Translations under genes and position numbers: made by a program
Source of the DNA: Agromyces sp. Leaf222
GTDB lineage: Bacteria; Actinomycetota; Actinomycetes; Actinomycetales; Microbacteriaceae
NCBI RefSeq assembly: GCF_001421565.1
Contig: NZ_LMKQ01000002.1
Location: 372,001 to 436,000, forward strand
Length of the DNA stretch: 64,000 nt
Reading direction: 5' to 3'
Notes under the pieces: generated by a model
What the model was told of the DNA's origin: nothing
Seen by the model: the letters and a program-made list of their open reading frames with translations, nothing else
The model's database searches: none
Shown: piece after piece, positions 49,660-58,592 of the stretch
How the letters are laid out: every line of letters starts with the position of its first letter
Numbering within the stretch: position 1 is the stretch's first letter

Positions 49660-51456
49660 ATGCCCAACTTCACCATCGGTGACACCGACTTCCTCCTCGA
49701 CGGCTCGCCCCACCGCGTGCTCTCCGGCGCGCTGCACTACTTCCGCGTGCACCCCGACCAGTGGCGCGAGAGCATCCGCAAGGCGCGCCTCATGGGCCTC
49801 AACGCCATCGAGACGTACGTGCCGTGGAACGAGCACTCCCCGACCCGCGGCGAGTTCCGCACCGCCGGGCAGCTCGACCTGGCGCGATTCCTCGACCTGG
49901 TGCACGCCGAGGGCATGCACGCGATCGTGCGGCCCGGCCCCTACATCTGCGCCGAATGGCATGACGGCGGCCTTCCCTCGTGGCTCGTCGCCGACGAGGC
50001 GATCGTGCTGCGATCGCACGACGAGGCCTACCTCGCGGCCATCGGGGAGTACCTCGACGAGGTCTACGCCATCGTGCGTCCCCGCCAGGTCCAGCTCGGC
50101 GGCCCCGTGATCCTCGTGCAGATCGAGAACGAGTACGGTGCCTACGGCGCCGACGAGGACTACCTCCGCCGGCTCACCGAGCTGACCCGCGAGCACGGCA
50201 TCGACGTGCCGCTGACCACCGTCGACCAGCCGTTCGACGAGATGCTCGAGAACGGAAGCCTCGACGGCCTGCACCGCACGGGGTCGTTCGGCTCGCGGGT
50301 GGGGGAGCGGCTGGCCACCCTGCGCCGCCACCAGCCGACCGGTCCGCTGATGTGCTCCGAATTCTGGTGCGGATGGTTCGACAGCTGGGGCGAGATCCAC
50401 CACACGACCTCGGCGGAGGACGCCGCCCGCCAGCTCGACGAACTGCTCGCGGCCGGGGCATCCGTCAACGTCTACATGTTCCACGGCGGTACCAACTTCG
50501 CCTTCACGGGCGGCGCGAACGACAAGGGCACGTACCGCCCGATCGCGACCTCGTACGACTACGACGCGCCGCTCGCCGAGGACGGCACGCCGACCGAGAA
50601 GTTCTGGCGCTTCCGCGAGGTCATCTCGAAGTACGCCCCGGTGCCCGACGAGGTGCCGGCCGAACGAGCGGATGCCCCCGAGCTCGACGTGCTCCTCGAC
50701 CGCAGCGCCTCGCTGTGGTCGGTGCCGATCTTCGAGTCGCAGCCCTTCGACCGTCTGCCGGTCGCCGCGGAGTTCGGCTCGATCCGGGGATTCATGCGGT
50801 ACTCGACGCAGATCGAGCACGGCGGGCTGCTCGCCTTCGGCGAGGTGCGCGACCGGGCCCAGGTGTTCGTCGACGGGGCGTTCGTCGGCACGCTCGACCG
50901 TGAGCTCCACGAGCGGGTGCTCCCGCTGCCGGAGGACGCGCGCGGAGAGCTCACCGTGCTCGTGGAGAACCTCGGCGGGGTGAACTACGGGCCCCGCCTC
51001 GGCGAGGCGAAGGGGCTCATCGCGCCCGCGACCCTCGACGGCGTGCCGCTCACCGAATGGTCGGCCGCCCCGATCCTGCTCGACGACCTCGCACCCGTGC
51101 GCACCGCGCTCGCGGCCGGGCTCGCGGCCGGGCCCGGCGCCGGCTCGCAGCGGCGCGGCGCCCCGCTCTCGGGTGGCGCCCCGCTCTCGGGTCCGGTGTT
51201 CGCGAGCGGCACCTTCGAGGTGGAGTCGTCGGCCGACCTCCAGCTCGAGCTGACCGGCTGGACCAAGGGCGTCGTGTGGGTCAACGGCGTGAACCTCGGA
51301 CGCTACTGGAGCCGCGGCCCGCAGCGCACGCTCTACGTGCCGGCGCCCGTCGTGCGCGCGGGCGAGAACGAGCTCCTGATCTTCGAGAGCCTCGGTGCGG
51401 TCTCGGCGAGCGCCCGCTTCGTCGCGCACCCCGAGCTCGGCCAGACCGAGGCATGA
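49660..51456 (+). CDS. GH35 beta-galactosidase
   Basis: A 598-residue GH35 enzyme. The TIM-barrel domain has VLSGALHYFRVHPDQW, GLNAIETYVPWNEHSP, PGPYICAEWHDGGLPSWL, the acid/base in VQIENEYGAYG, and the nucleophile in LMCSEFWCGWFDSWG, then YMFHGGTNF. C-terminal beta-sandwich domains end VWVNGVNLGRYWSRGPQRTLYVP. No signal peptide: it removes terminal beta-galactose from imported oligosaccharides. A low-complexity linker (about residues 485-512) contains an in-frame 18-bp duplication. An AGGA site precedes the ATG. Confidence 0.95.
   Translation: MPNFTIGDTDFLLDGSPHRVLSGALHYFRVHPDQWRESIRKARLMGLNAIETYVPWNEHSPTRGEFRTAGQLDLARFLDLVHAEGMHAIVRPGPYICAEWHDGGLPSWLVADEAIVLRSHDEAYLAAIGEYLDEVYAIVRPRQVQLGGPVILVQIENEYGAYGADEDYLRRLTELTREHGIDVPLTTVDQPFDEMLENGSLDGLHRTGSFGSRVGERLATLRRHQPTGPLMCSEFWCGWFDSWGEIHHTTSAEDAARQLDELLAAGASVNVYMFHGGTNFAFTGGANDKGTYRPIATSYDYDAPLAEDGTPTEKFWRFREVISKYAPVPDEVPAERADAPELDVLLDRSASLWSVPIFESQPFDRLPVAAEFGSIRGFMRYSTQIEHGGLLAFGEVRDRAQVFVDGAFVGTLDRELHERVLPLPEDARGELTVLVENLGGVNYGPRLGEAKGLIAPATLDGVPLTEWSAAPILLDDLAPVRTALAAGLAAGPGAGSQRRGAPLSGGAPLSGPVFASGTFEVESSADLQLELTGWTKGVVWVNGVNLGRYWSRGPQRTLYVPAPVVRAGENELLIFESLGAVSASARFVAHPELGQTEA
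51157..51192 (+). repeat. In-frame 18-bp tandem duplication in the beta-galactosidase gene
   Basis: GGCGCCCCGCTCTCGGGT occurs at 51157-51174 and 51175-51192, exactly in tandem, duplicating six residues (GAPLSG) in the linker before the last domain. Confidence 0.8.
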
Positions 51457-51500
51457 GCGTGCTCGGGCGATCGAACCGGGCCGCGCTCGTCGGGGCGACG

Positions 51501-52553
51501 TCAGTCGCGTCGCACGGGTCCGGTGCTGTCGCGGACGACGAGTCGCGTCTCGACGAGGACCTTCTGCCGGGTGTCGGGCTCGCCGTCGATGAGCGAGAGC
51601 AGCAGGGAGGTGGCACTCTTGCCGACCTTGTCGAAGTTCTGGTGGATCGTGGTGAGCGAGGGCCAGTAGACCAGCGCCTCCTCGGAGTCGTCGAACCCGA
51701 CCACGCTGATGTCCCCCGGCACGCTCCATCCGCGTTCCTTGATCGCATGCATGACGCCGAGGGCCATCTGGTCGTTGCCCGCGAAGACCGCGGTCGGCGG
51801 GGGGCCGCTCGCGAGGAGCTCGCGCCCCAGTGCGAGGCCGGACGCGGCACTCCAGTCGCCCACGAGCACGGGGCGTGCGGGGAGGTTCTCGTCGGCCATG
51901 GTCTGCACGTAGGTGACGGTACGACGCCGCGACGAGAACGAGCTCTCGGGTCCGGAGACGTGCGCGATGTCGCGGTGGCCGAGGTCGAGCAGGTGCTGCA
52001 TCGCGAGCTTCGCGCCCTGCTCCTGGTCGGTGTCGACGATCGTGTACGGCAGCTTGGCATCGGAATCGACGATGACGAGCGGCAGCCCGGCCGTGAACTT
52101 CCGGTCGTCGAGGGGGCCGACCTCGGCGGACATCACGAGGATGATGCCGTCGACGGCCTGCTCCTCGAGTCGACTGAACGCACCGGCGACGTCGAGCTGC
52201 GTCGGGTCGAAGACCGGCAGCAGGGTCGTCGTGTAGCCGGCGGCCTCGGATGCCTCGGCGACCGCGTTGAGCGTGCGCTCGTTGCCGAGCGTCGCGAGGT
52301 TGAAGGTGACGAAGCCGATGCTCCGGAACCGGCCGGACTTGAGGTTTCGCGCCGCGCTGTTCGGGCGGTAGCCGAGCGCCTGCATCGAGGCGAGCACCTT
52401 GTCGCGGGTCGTGGGGCGCACGTTGTTCTGGCCGTTCGCCACGCGCGAGACGGTCTGCGCGGAGACGCCGGCGTGCGCGGCGACGTCCATGATCGATGCA
52501 CGCGCTCTGGAATGCGGCACGGGTCCAGACGGAGTGTTCGATTCGGGCGACAT
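51501..52553 (-). CDS. LacI family repressor of the sugar locus
   Basis: A 350-residue LacI protein. The HTH is SIMDVAAHAGVSAQTVSRVANGQNNVRPTTRDKVLASMQALGYRPNSAARNLKSG (about residues 20-74, with the hinge). The periplasmic-binding-like domain has VPGDISVVGFDDSEEALVYWPSLTTIHQNFDKVGKSATSLLLSLIDG. A TGTTTACGT site (minus orientation) lies between its start and the GH36 gene. The same core occurs twice before the GH5 gene and twice before the ABC/GH38-like genes, so it is likely the local repressor, relieved by a galactoside or derived sugar (inference). Confidence 0.9.
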   Translation of the reverse strand: MSPESNTPSGPVPHSRARASIMDVAAHAGVSAQTVSRVANGQNNVRPTTRDKVLASMQALGYRPNSAARNLKSGRFRSIGFVTFNLATLGNERTLNAVAEASEAAGYTTTLLPVFDPTQLDVAGAFSRLEEQAVDGIILVMSAEVGPLDDRKFTAGLPLVIVDSDAKLPYTIVDTDQEQGAKLAMQHLLDLGHRDIAHVSGPESSFSSRRRTVTYVQTMADENLPARPVLVGDWSAASGLALGRELLASGPPPTAVFAGNDQMALGVMHAIKERGWSVPGDISVVGFDDSEEALVYWPSLTTIHQNFDKVGKSATSLLLSLIDGEPDTRQKVLVETRLVVRDSTGPVRRD

Positions 52554-52554
52554 G

Positions 52555-52568
52555 GTGACGTAAACACT
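52555..52568 (-). promoter_or_regulatory. LacI-type operator between lacI and GH36
   Basis: The minus strand reads AGTGTTTACGTCAC, with the TGTTTRCGT core, 2 bp from the lacI start and about 30 bp before the GH36 ATG. It would repress both genes. Confidence 0.65.
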
Positions 52569-52597
52569 ATCGCGAGGGTCCCTCGAGAGGAATTGAC

Positions 52598-54823
52598 ATG
52601 ACACTGATCGAAGACTTCGGTCTGGTGATGCGCGCGGGCGGTGTCGCCCTCGTGCTCGACCTCGGCGAGAACGGGCTGCCGGCGGTCGTGCACTGGGGCG
52701 CCGACAGCGGTGCGCTCGACCCGTCGGCGTATCGAGCGCTGCTCGAGACCGGCGTGCTTCCGGTCGGCGCGAGCGAGGTCGACGTGCCCGTTCGGATCTC
52801 GATCCTCCCCGAGCACGCCCGCGGCTGGATGGGTCGCCCCGGCGTCAGCGGGTCGAGGGCCGGCGCCGCGTGGTCGCCGCTCTGGTGCGTGACCGAGGTG
52901 ACGCTCGACGGTGTCCCGCTGGCCGGGGCATCCGCTCGAACCGTGGTGGACCACGGCGCTGGAACCCTCGTCGTGACCGCGGCCGACGCCGACGCCCGGC
53001 TGTCGCTCACCCTCACGGTGGAACTCAGCGAGGCCGGCATCGTGCGCACCCGCGCCGACCTGCAGAACCTCGGGGCGGAGGCCTACCAGCTCGACGACCT
53101 CATGCTCTGCCTGCCGACGCCGGCCATCGCGAGCGAGGTGCTCGACTTCGCCGGGCGCTGGGCGGGGGAGCGCGCGCCGCAACGTCGCGCGCTGACGGTC
53201 GGCGCGCATCGGCGCGAGGCCCGCCGCGGCCGCACCGGGCTCGACGCGGCGACGATCCTCTCGGTGGGCACGCCGGGCTTCGGCTTCGCCCACGGCGAGG
53301 TCTGGGGCGTCCACACCGCGTGGTCGGGCAATCACGTGCACCAGGTCGAGCGGGTGCTGAGCGGCGAGCAACTGCTCGGCGGCGGCGAGCTCCTGCTGCC
53401 CGGCGAGGTGCGCCTCGCCCAGGGCGAGCACTACGAGAGCCCGTGGGTCTACGGCATCTACGGTGCCGGACTCGACGATGCGGCGCGACGCATGCATCGC
53501 CACCTCAGGGCACGCACGCAGCATCCGCGCTCACCGAGGCCGGTCACGCTCAACGTGTGGGAGGCGGTGTACTTCGACCACGACGAGGACACGCTCGTCG
53601 ACCTCGCCGAGCGGGCGGCGGCGATCGGCATCGAACGCTTCGTGCTCGACGACGGATGGTTCGGCGCGCGTCGCAGCGATCGTGCGGGCCTCGGCGACTG
53701 GACCGTGTCGGCCGACGTCTGGCCGAACGGGCTGCATCCGCTCGTCGATCGCGTGCGCGACCTCGGCATGCAGTTCGGCCTCTGGTTCGAACCCGAGATG
53801 GTGAACCCGGACTCCGACCTCGCGCGGTCGCATCCCGAGTGGATCATGTCGACGGGCGGCAGGCTCCCGGTGGAGTCGCGCAACCAGCAGGTGCTGAACC
53901 TCGGCATCCCCGAGGCGTACGCCCACGTTCGCGACGCGATGTGCGCGATCCTCGCCGAGTACGACATCGCGTACATCAAGTGGGATCACAACCGCGACCT
54001 CGTGGATGCCGGCACGGCGCCGTTCGGCCGTGCCGGGGTCCACGAGCAGACGCTCGCGTTCTACCGACTCGTCGACGAGATCAAGTCCCGGTACCCCGGC
54101 CTCGAGATCGAGTCGTGCTCGTCGGGAGGCGGCCGGGTCGACCTCGGCGTCCTCGAGCGCACCGAGCGCATCTGGGTCTCCGACAACAACGACCCGATCG
54201 ATCGACAGCAGACCAACCGGTGGACGACGCAGCTCGTCCCGCCCGAGCTCATGGGGGCCCACATCGCGTCCGGCGCCTCGCACACGACGAACCGGCTCCA
54301 CGCGCTCTCGTTCCGGGCCATCACCGCGCTGTTCGGCCACCTCGGCGTCGAATGGGACCTGCGGCAGGCGAGCGCGGCCGAACTCGACGAGCTCGAGGCG
54401 TGGATCCGGCTGCACAAGGAGCATCGCGAGCTGCTCCACGGCGGCGTGCTCGTGCGACTCGACCACCCCGACGACTCGCTGTCGCTCAACGGCGTCGTCG
54501 CGGCGGACGGCTCGGCGGGGCTCTACGCGTTCGTGTCGCTCGCGCGCGCCTCGGTCGCGAGCCCCGGGCGCATCCGCCTGCCCGGCCTCGACGCGGAGGC
54601 GCGCTACCTCGTCGAGCCCGTGCTCGTCGGCGGGGTGCCCCACGGGGCCGACCCCGCTCCATGGTGGGAGGCCGGCCCGCTCGAGCTGAGCGGTGCGACG
54701 CTCGCTTCGGTCGGCGTCGTGATGCCCGCCCTCCGTCCGGAGCAGGCGGTGCTGCTGCGCGCCGTGCGTGCCGACGACGGGCGTGCGGAGGCCGGTGCCG
54801 CGCCTCGGGGCTCCGCCGCGTGA
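52598..54823 (+). CDS. GH36 alpha-galactosidase
   Basis: A 741-residue GH36 enzyme. An N-terminal beta-super-sandwich (about residues 1-320) precedes the barrel: VLDDGWFGARRSD, GLWFEPEMVNPDSDL, YIKWDHNRD (nucleophile Asp), IESCSSGGGRVDLG and WVSDNNDPIDR (acid/base Asp). A C-terminal beta domain completes it. It cleaves alpha-1,6-galactose from raffinose-type sugars or galactomannan fragments in the cytoplasm. The ATG has a GAGAGGA site. It is coupled by GTGA overlap to a DMT transporter. Confidence 0.95.
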   Translation: MTLIEDFGLVMRAGGVALVLDLGENGLPAVVHWGADSGALDPSAYRALLETGVLPVGASEVDVPVRISILPEHARGWMGRPGVSGSRAGAAWSPLWCVTEVTLDGVPLAGASARTVVDHGAGTLVVTAADADARLSLTLTVELSEAGIVRTRADLQNLGAEAYQLDDLMLCLPTPAIASEVLDFAGRWAGERAPQRRALTVGAHRREARRGRTGLDAATILSVGTPGFGFAHGEVWGVHTAWSGNHVHQVERVLSGEQLLGGGELLLPGEVRLAQGEHYESPWVYGIYGAGLDDAARRMHRHLRARTQHPRSPRPVTLNVWEAVYFDHDEDTLVDLAERAAAIGIERFVLDDGWFGARRSDRAGLGDWTVSADVWPNGLHPLVDRVRDLGMQFGLWFEPEMVNPDSDLARSHPEWIMSTGGRLPVESRNQQVLNLGIPEAYAHVRDAMCAILAEYDIAYIKWDHNRDLVDAGTAPFGRAGVHEQTLAFYRLVDEIKSRYPGLEIESCSSGGGRVDLGVLERTERIWVSDNNDPIDRQQTNRWTTQLVPPELMGAHIASGASHTTNRLHALSFRAITALFGHLGVEWDLRQASAAELDELEAWIRLHKEHRELLHGGVLVRLDHPDDSLSLNGVVAADGSAGLYAFVSLARASVASPGRIRLPGLDAEARYLVEPVLVGGVPHGADPAPWWEAGPLELSGATLASVGVVMPALRPEQAVLLRAVRADDGRAEAGAAPRGSAA

Positions 54824-55665
54824 GCGCCGGCGTCCTCCTCGCCGTGCTCGGCGCCGCGCTGCTGCACGGGACCTGGAACGCCATCGCGAAGGCGATCCCC
54901 GCTCGGCTCGTGTCGTCCGCCCTGATCGGGTCGGTCTACCTCGTGGCCGGCGCGATCGGATGCCTCGTCCTGCCGTTCCCGCCGCGGGAGGTCTGGCCGT
55001 ACCTGCTCGTCTCGGCCGCCGTGCAGACGCTCTACCTCGTGCTGCTGACGGCGGCGTACGCGAAGTCGGAGTTCGGCCGGACCTACCCGCTGACCCGGGG
55101 CATCGCCGTGCTCGGCATCACGCTGATCGCGACGATGTTCCTCGGCGAGCGGATGGCGCCCGCCCAGCTCGCGGGGGTCGCGGTCGTCGCGATCGCACTG
55201 TTCGCGCTGGCGTGGTCGCCGAAGGGGCGCGCCGGCCCGACCGGAACCCTGATGGCGGTCGCGGTCGGCGTCACGATCACCGCCTACTCGGTGCTCGACG
55301 GCATCGGCGTGCGTCTCTCGGGCGAGCCGTTCGGATACGCGTCGTGGCTGTTCCTCATGCAGGGCGTCACGATTCCGCTCGTCTGCCTCGTCCTCTCGCG
55401 CGACCGGGTGGAACTGCTCCGAGGGATGCGGCGGCATGCGCCGATGGGCGTGCTCGGCGGCATCCTCTCGCTCACCGCCTACACGATCGTCGTCTGGGCC
55501 CAGTCGCTGGCTCCGCTCGCGGTGGTCTCCGCCCTGCGTGAGACGGGGGTGCTCGCCGCCGGGGTGATCGGCTACTTCGTGTTCCGCGAGCCGTTCACCA
55601 GGTGGCGGCTCACGGCCACGTTCTGCGCGGTCTCGGGGATCGTCGCCATCCGACTCGGCGGATGA
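54820..55665 (+). CDS. EamA/DMT transporter coupled to alpha-galactosidase
   Basis: A 281-residue, ten-helix EamA protein: LAVLGAALLHGTWNAIAKAIPARL at the N terminus, TRGIAVLGITLIATMFLGERMAPAQLAGVAVVAIAL in the first half, and PLAVVSALRETGVLAAGVIGYFVFREPFTRWRLTATFCAVSGI in the second. The GTG start overlaps the GH36 stop (GTGA), so it is in the galactoside operon. It may export a by-product or import an unrelated metabolite; no substrate can be deduced. Confidence 0.87.
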   Translation: MSAGVLLAVLGAALLHGTWNAIAKAIPARLVSSALIGSVYLVAGAIGCLVLPFPPREVWPYLLVSAAVQTLYLVLLTAAYAKSEFGRTYPLTRGIAVLGITLIATMFLGERMAPAQLAGVAVVAIALFALAWSPKGRAGPTGTLMAVAVGVTITAYSVLDGIGVRLSGEPFGYASWLFLMQGVTIPLVCLVLSRDRVELLRGMRRHAPMGVLGGILSLTAYTIVVWAQSLAPLAVVSALRETGVLAAGVIGYFVFREPFTRWRLTATFCAVSGIVAIRLGG

Positions 55666-55768
55666 CGCGGGCGACTCGTCCGCGGCATCCGCCGTTCTGG
55701 AGCCCCGGCTCGCTACGATCATCCGGAAGCCGGTCGTCGCCGTTCGGCCCGGCGGAGGGGGATCCACC

Positions 55769-56170
55769 ATGGCTCAGCACAGCGGTCGCCCGGCGGGCGT
55801 CACCGTCGTCGCGATCATCGCGTGGATCTCAGGCGCGATCGACATCGTCGTCGGCACGATCCAGTTCCTCCAGGCGAGCGCGATCGCGGTCGACCCGCAG
55901 TGGGGCGGCGCCGGAGCGGTCTACACGGCGGCCGTCGTGTCGATCATCCTCGGCCTGATCACGGTGATCGTCGCGGGCGGCCTGCTCGGCGGCAACACCG
56001 CGGCGCGCCTGATCGTGACGGTTGTGATGGTGCTCTCGCTCATCTCGTCGCTGTTCATCGCGGTCGCCGGCCTCGGCGACCCGGTCGGCGAGTGGTTGAG
56101 CATCCTGGTCACCTTGATCGGGCTGCTGCTGCTCTGGTCGAGGCGAGCGAACGCGTTCTTCGGTAGCTGA
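55769..56170 (+). CDS. Small four-helix membrane protein (DUF7144-like)
   Basis: A 133-residue protein with four helices: GVTVVAIIAWISGAIDIVVGTIQFL, VYTAAVVSIILGLITVIVAGGLLGG, ARLIVTVVMVLSLISSLFIAVAGL and WLSILVTLIGLLLLW. The pattern resembles the DUF7144-type small actinobacterial membrane proteins; function unknown (tentative assignment). A GGAGGGGG site precedes the ATG. Single gene. Confidence 0.65.
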   Translation: MAQHSGRPAGVTVVAIIAWISGAIDIVVGTIQFLQASAIAVDPQWGGAGAVYTAAVVSIILGLITVIVAGGLLGGNTAARLIVTVVMVLSLISSLFIAVAGLGDPVGEWLSILVTLIGLLLLWSRRANAFFGS

Positions 56171-56369
56171 GCCTTCGGCAGTTGAGCCAGGCCCAACGTG
56201 CTTGTGCGCATCGCATAGGTGCGCGGCATCCGATTTGTAGCATTGTCACAGGCCTGATCGAGCCGTCTGCGCGCGCCTTTGTCGGCGTCGTCTGCAGCGC
56301 TTGGGTCGTGCGGAGGCCGGTCATACCGTGGAATGAGCTGATCCGCGCATATGAAGGACGTTACCGACG

Positions 56370-58514
56370 ATGGTTGACACGGCATCCCGCACCACGAAGA
56401 ACGACGCGAAGGCCCGCGACGCGAAGGCCGACGCGACGGTTCCCGCCACGCCCGCACGTGAAGCGGCCGCGGCCCCGATCCCCGCGCCCGCCGCAGGCCC
56501 CCGGCCCGCCGGCCCCCGCATCGACGTCGAGTCGCTCGGCCGCCAGCTGCTCGGCACCTGGGGCGAAGCCCGCCTCGAGGCGCGCACCCGCGCCGGTCAG
56601 CCCGACCTGCAGCGCATCGAGGGCCAGACGATGGACGAGCACCGCGAGCGCGTGCTCGGGCAGTTGAAGATCCTCGCCGACCAGGGCGCCGTGCATCGTG
56701 CCTTCCCGAAGTCCGTCGGCGGACACGAAGACCACGGCGGCAACATCGCCGGTTTCGAAGAGCTCGTGCTCGCCGACCCCAGCCTCCAGATCAAGGCGGG
56801 CGTGCAGTGGGGATTGTTCGGTGCGGCGGTGCTGCACCTCGGAACCGAGTACCACCACGAGACGTACCTGCCCGACATCATGTCGCTGAAGGTTCCGGGT
56901 GCGTTCGCGATGACCGAGACCGGCCACGGGTCGGATGTCGCGGCCATCGGCACGACCGCGACGTACGACGAGAAGAAGCAGCAGTTCGTCATCGACACCC
57001 CGTTCCGCGGTGCGTGGAAGGACTACCTGGGCAATGCCGCGGTGCACGGCACGGCGGCGGTCGTGTTCGCCCAGCTCATCACGAAGGGCGTCAACCACGG
57101 CGTGCACGCGTTCTACGTGCCGCTGCGCAATGCCAAGGGCGGGTTCCTCAAGGGCATCGGCGGCGAGGACGACGGCCTGAAGGGCGGACTGAACGGCATC
57201 GACAACGGCCGCCTGCACTTCACGAACGTGCGCGTCCCGCGCGAGAACCTCCTGAACCGCTACGGTTCGGTCGCCGAGGACGGCACCTACTCGAGCTCCA
57301 TCTCGAGCCCTGGTCGCCGGTTCTTCACGATGCTCGGCACGCTCGTGCAGGGTCGCGTCTCGCTCGACGGCGCCGCGACCGCGGCATCCGCTGCAGCCCT
57401 CGCGATCGCGGTGACCTACGGCAACCAGCGCCGTCAGTTCAACGCCGCCAGCGAGACCGATGAAGAGGTGCTGCTCGACTACCAGCGCCACCAGCGCCGC
57501 CTGCTGCCGAAGCTCGCGACGACGTACGCGCAGTTCTTCGCCCACGACGAGTTCCTCGTGAAGTTCGACGCGGTGTTCTCCGGCGAGGCCGACACCGACG
57601 ACGACCGCCAGGACCTCGAGACGATCGCCGCGTCGCTCAAGCCGCTCTCGACGTGGCACGCGCTCGAGACGCTGCAGGAGGCCCGTGAGGCCTGCGGCGG
57701 GTCCGGCTTCCTCGCCGAGAACCGTCTCGTGGGCCTCCGCCAGGACCTCGACGTGTACGTCACGTTCGAGGGCGACAACAACGTGCTGCTCCAGCTGGTC
57801 GCCAAGCGCCTGCTCACCGACTACTCGAAGCAGTTCGCGAAGGCGGATGTCGGGGCCATGGCCCGCTACGTCGTCTCGCAGACGGCGGAGCGCGCGTACC
57901 ACGGCACGGGCCTGCGACGCCTCGGGCAGAACATCGCCGACCTCGGCTCGACCGCGCGCTCGGTCGCGGAGCTCCGCGACGCCGACACGCAGCGCTCGAT
58001 GCTGACCGACCGCGTCGAGACGATGATCGCCGACATCGCCGGCCGGCTGCGCGAGGCCCGCAAGCTCTCGAAGGTCGAGGGGGCCGCCCTCTTCAACCGC
58101 AACCAGAACGAGCTCATCGAGGCCGCACGCGCGCACGCCGAGCTGCTGCAGTGGGAGGCGTTCACCCGCGGACTCGCGAAGGTCACCGACCCGGGCACCA
58201 AGCAGGTGCTGACGTGGGTGCGCGACCTGTTCGGGCTGGGACTCATCGAGCAGCACGCCGCCTGGTACCTCATCAACGGCCGGCTCTCGCCGAAGCGCGC
58301 GCAGTCGGTGACGGCGTACATCGACCGCCTGATCGAGCGCCTGCGTCCGCACGCCCAGGACCTCGTCGACGCGTTCGGCTACGGACCGGAGCACCTGCGC
58401 GCGAAGATCGCGTCGGGTGCCGAGCAGGAGCGTCAGGACGAGGCTCGGGCGTACTACGCGGCGAAGCGCGCCGACGGCACGCTGCCGGTGCCGGAGAAGA
58501 GCAAGAAGCGGTAG
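56370..58514 (+). CDS. Acyl-CoA oxidase/dehydrogenase family flavoenzyme
   Basis: A 714-residue protein, the length of acyl-CoA oxidases rather than ~380-residue dehydrogenases. After a 50-residue Ala/Pro tail, the core has GAFAMTETGHGSDVAAIGTTATYD (FAD and substrate loop), GNQRRQFN and ACGGSGFLAENRLVGLRQDLDVYVTFEGDNNVLLQLVAKRLL, the acyl-CoA oxidase C-terminal signature. It catalyses the first step of beta-oxidation, passing electrons to O2 or ETF. A terminator (58529-58561) follows. An AAGGA site precedes the ATG. Confidence 0.92.
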   Translation: MVDTASRTTKNDAKARDAKADATVPATPAREAAAAPIPAPAAGPRPAGPRIDVESLGRQLLGTWGEARLEARTRAGQPDLQRIEGQTMDEHRERVLGQLKILADQGAVHRAFPKSVGGHEDHGGNIAGFEELVLADPSLQIKAGVQWGLFGAAVLHLGTEYHHETYLPDIMSLKVPGAFAMTETGHGSDVAAIGTTATYDEKKQQFVIDTPFRGAWKDYLGNAAVHGTAAVVFAQLITKGVNHGVHAFYVPLRNAKGGFLKGIGGEDDGLKGGLNGIDNGRLHFTNVRVPRENLLNRYGSVAEDGTYSSSISSPGRRFFTMLGTLVQGRVSLDGAATAASAAALAIAVTYGNQRRQFNAASETDEEVLLDYQRHQRRLLPKLATTYAQFFAHDEFLVKFDAVFSGEADTDDDRQDLETIAASLKPLSTWHALETLQEAREACGGSGFLAENRLVGLRQDLDVYVTFEGDNNVLLQLVAKRLLTDYSKQFAKADVGAMARYVVSQTAERAYHGTGLRRLGQNIADLGSTARSVAELRDADTQRSMLTDRVETMIADIAGRLREARKLSKVEGAALFNRNQNELIEAARAHAELLQWEAFTRGLAKVTDPGTKQVLTWVRDLFGLGLIEQHAAWYLINGRLSPKRAQSVTAYIDRLIERLRPHAQDLVDAFGYGPEHLRAKIASGAEQERQDEARAYYAAKRADGTLPVPEKSKKR

Positions 58515-58528
58515 CCGCCGTCACGACG

Positions 58529-58561
58529 AGAAGGCCGGGTCCGATCGGGACCCGGCCTTCT
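58529..58561. terminator. Terminator after the acyl-CoA oxidase gene
   Basis: AGAAGGCCGGGTCC (58529-58542) and GGACCCGGCCTTCT (58548-58561) are perfect complements with a 5-nt loop, between convergent genes. Confidence 0.8.
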
Positions 58562-58592
58562 CGCTGCCCGCTGGACCGCGGCCGGCTCCCCG

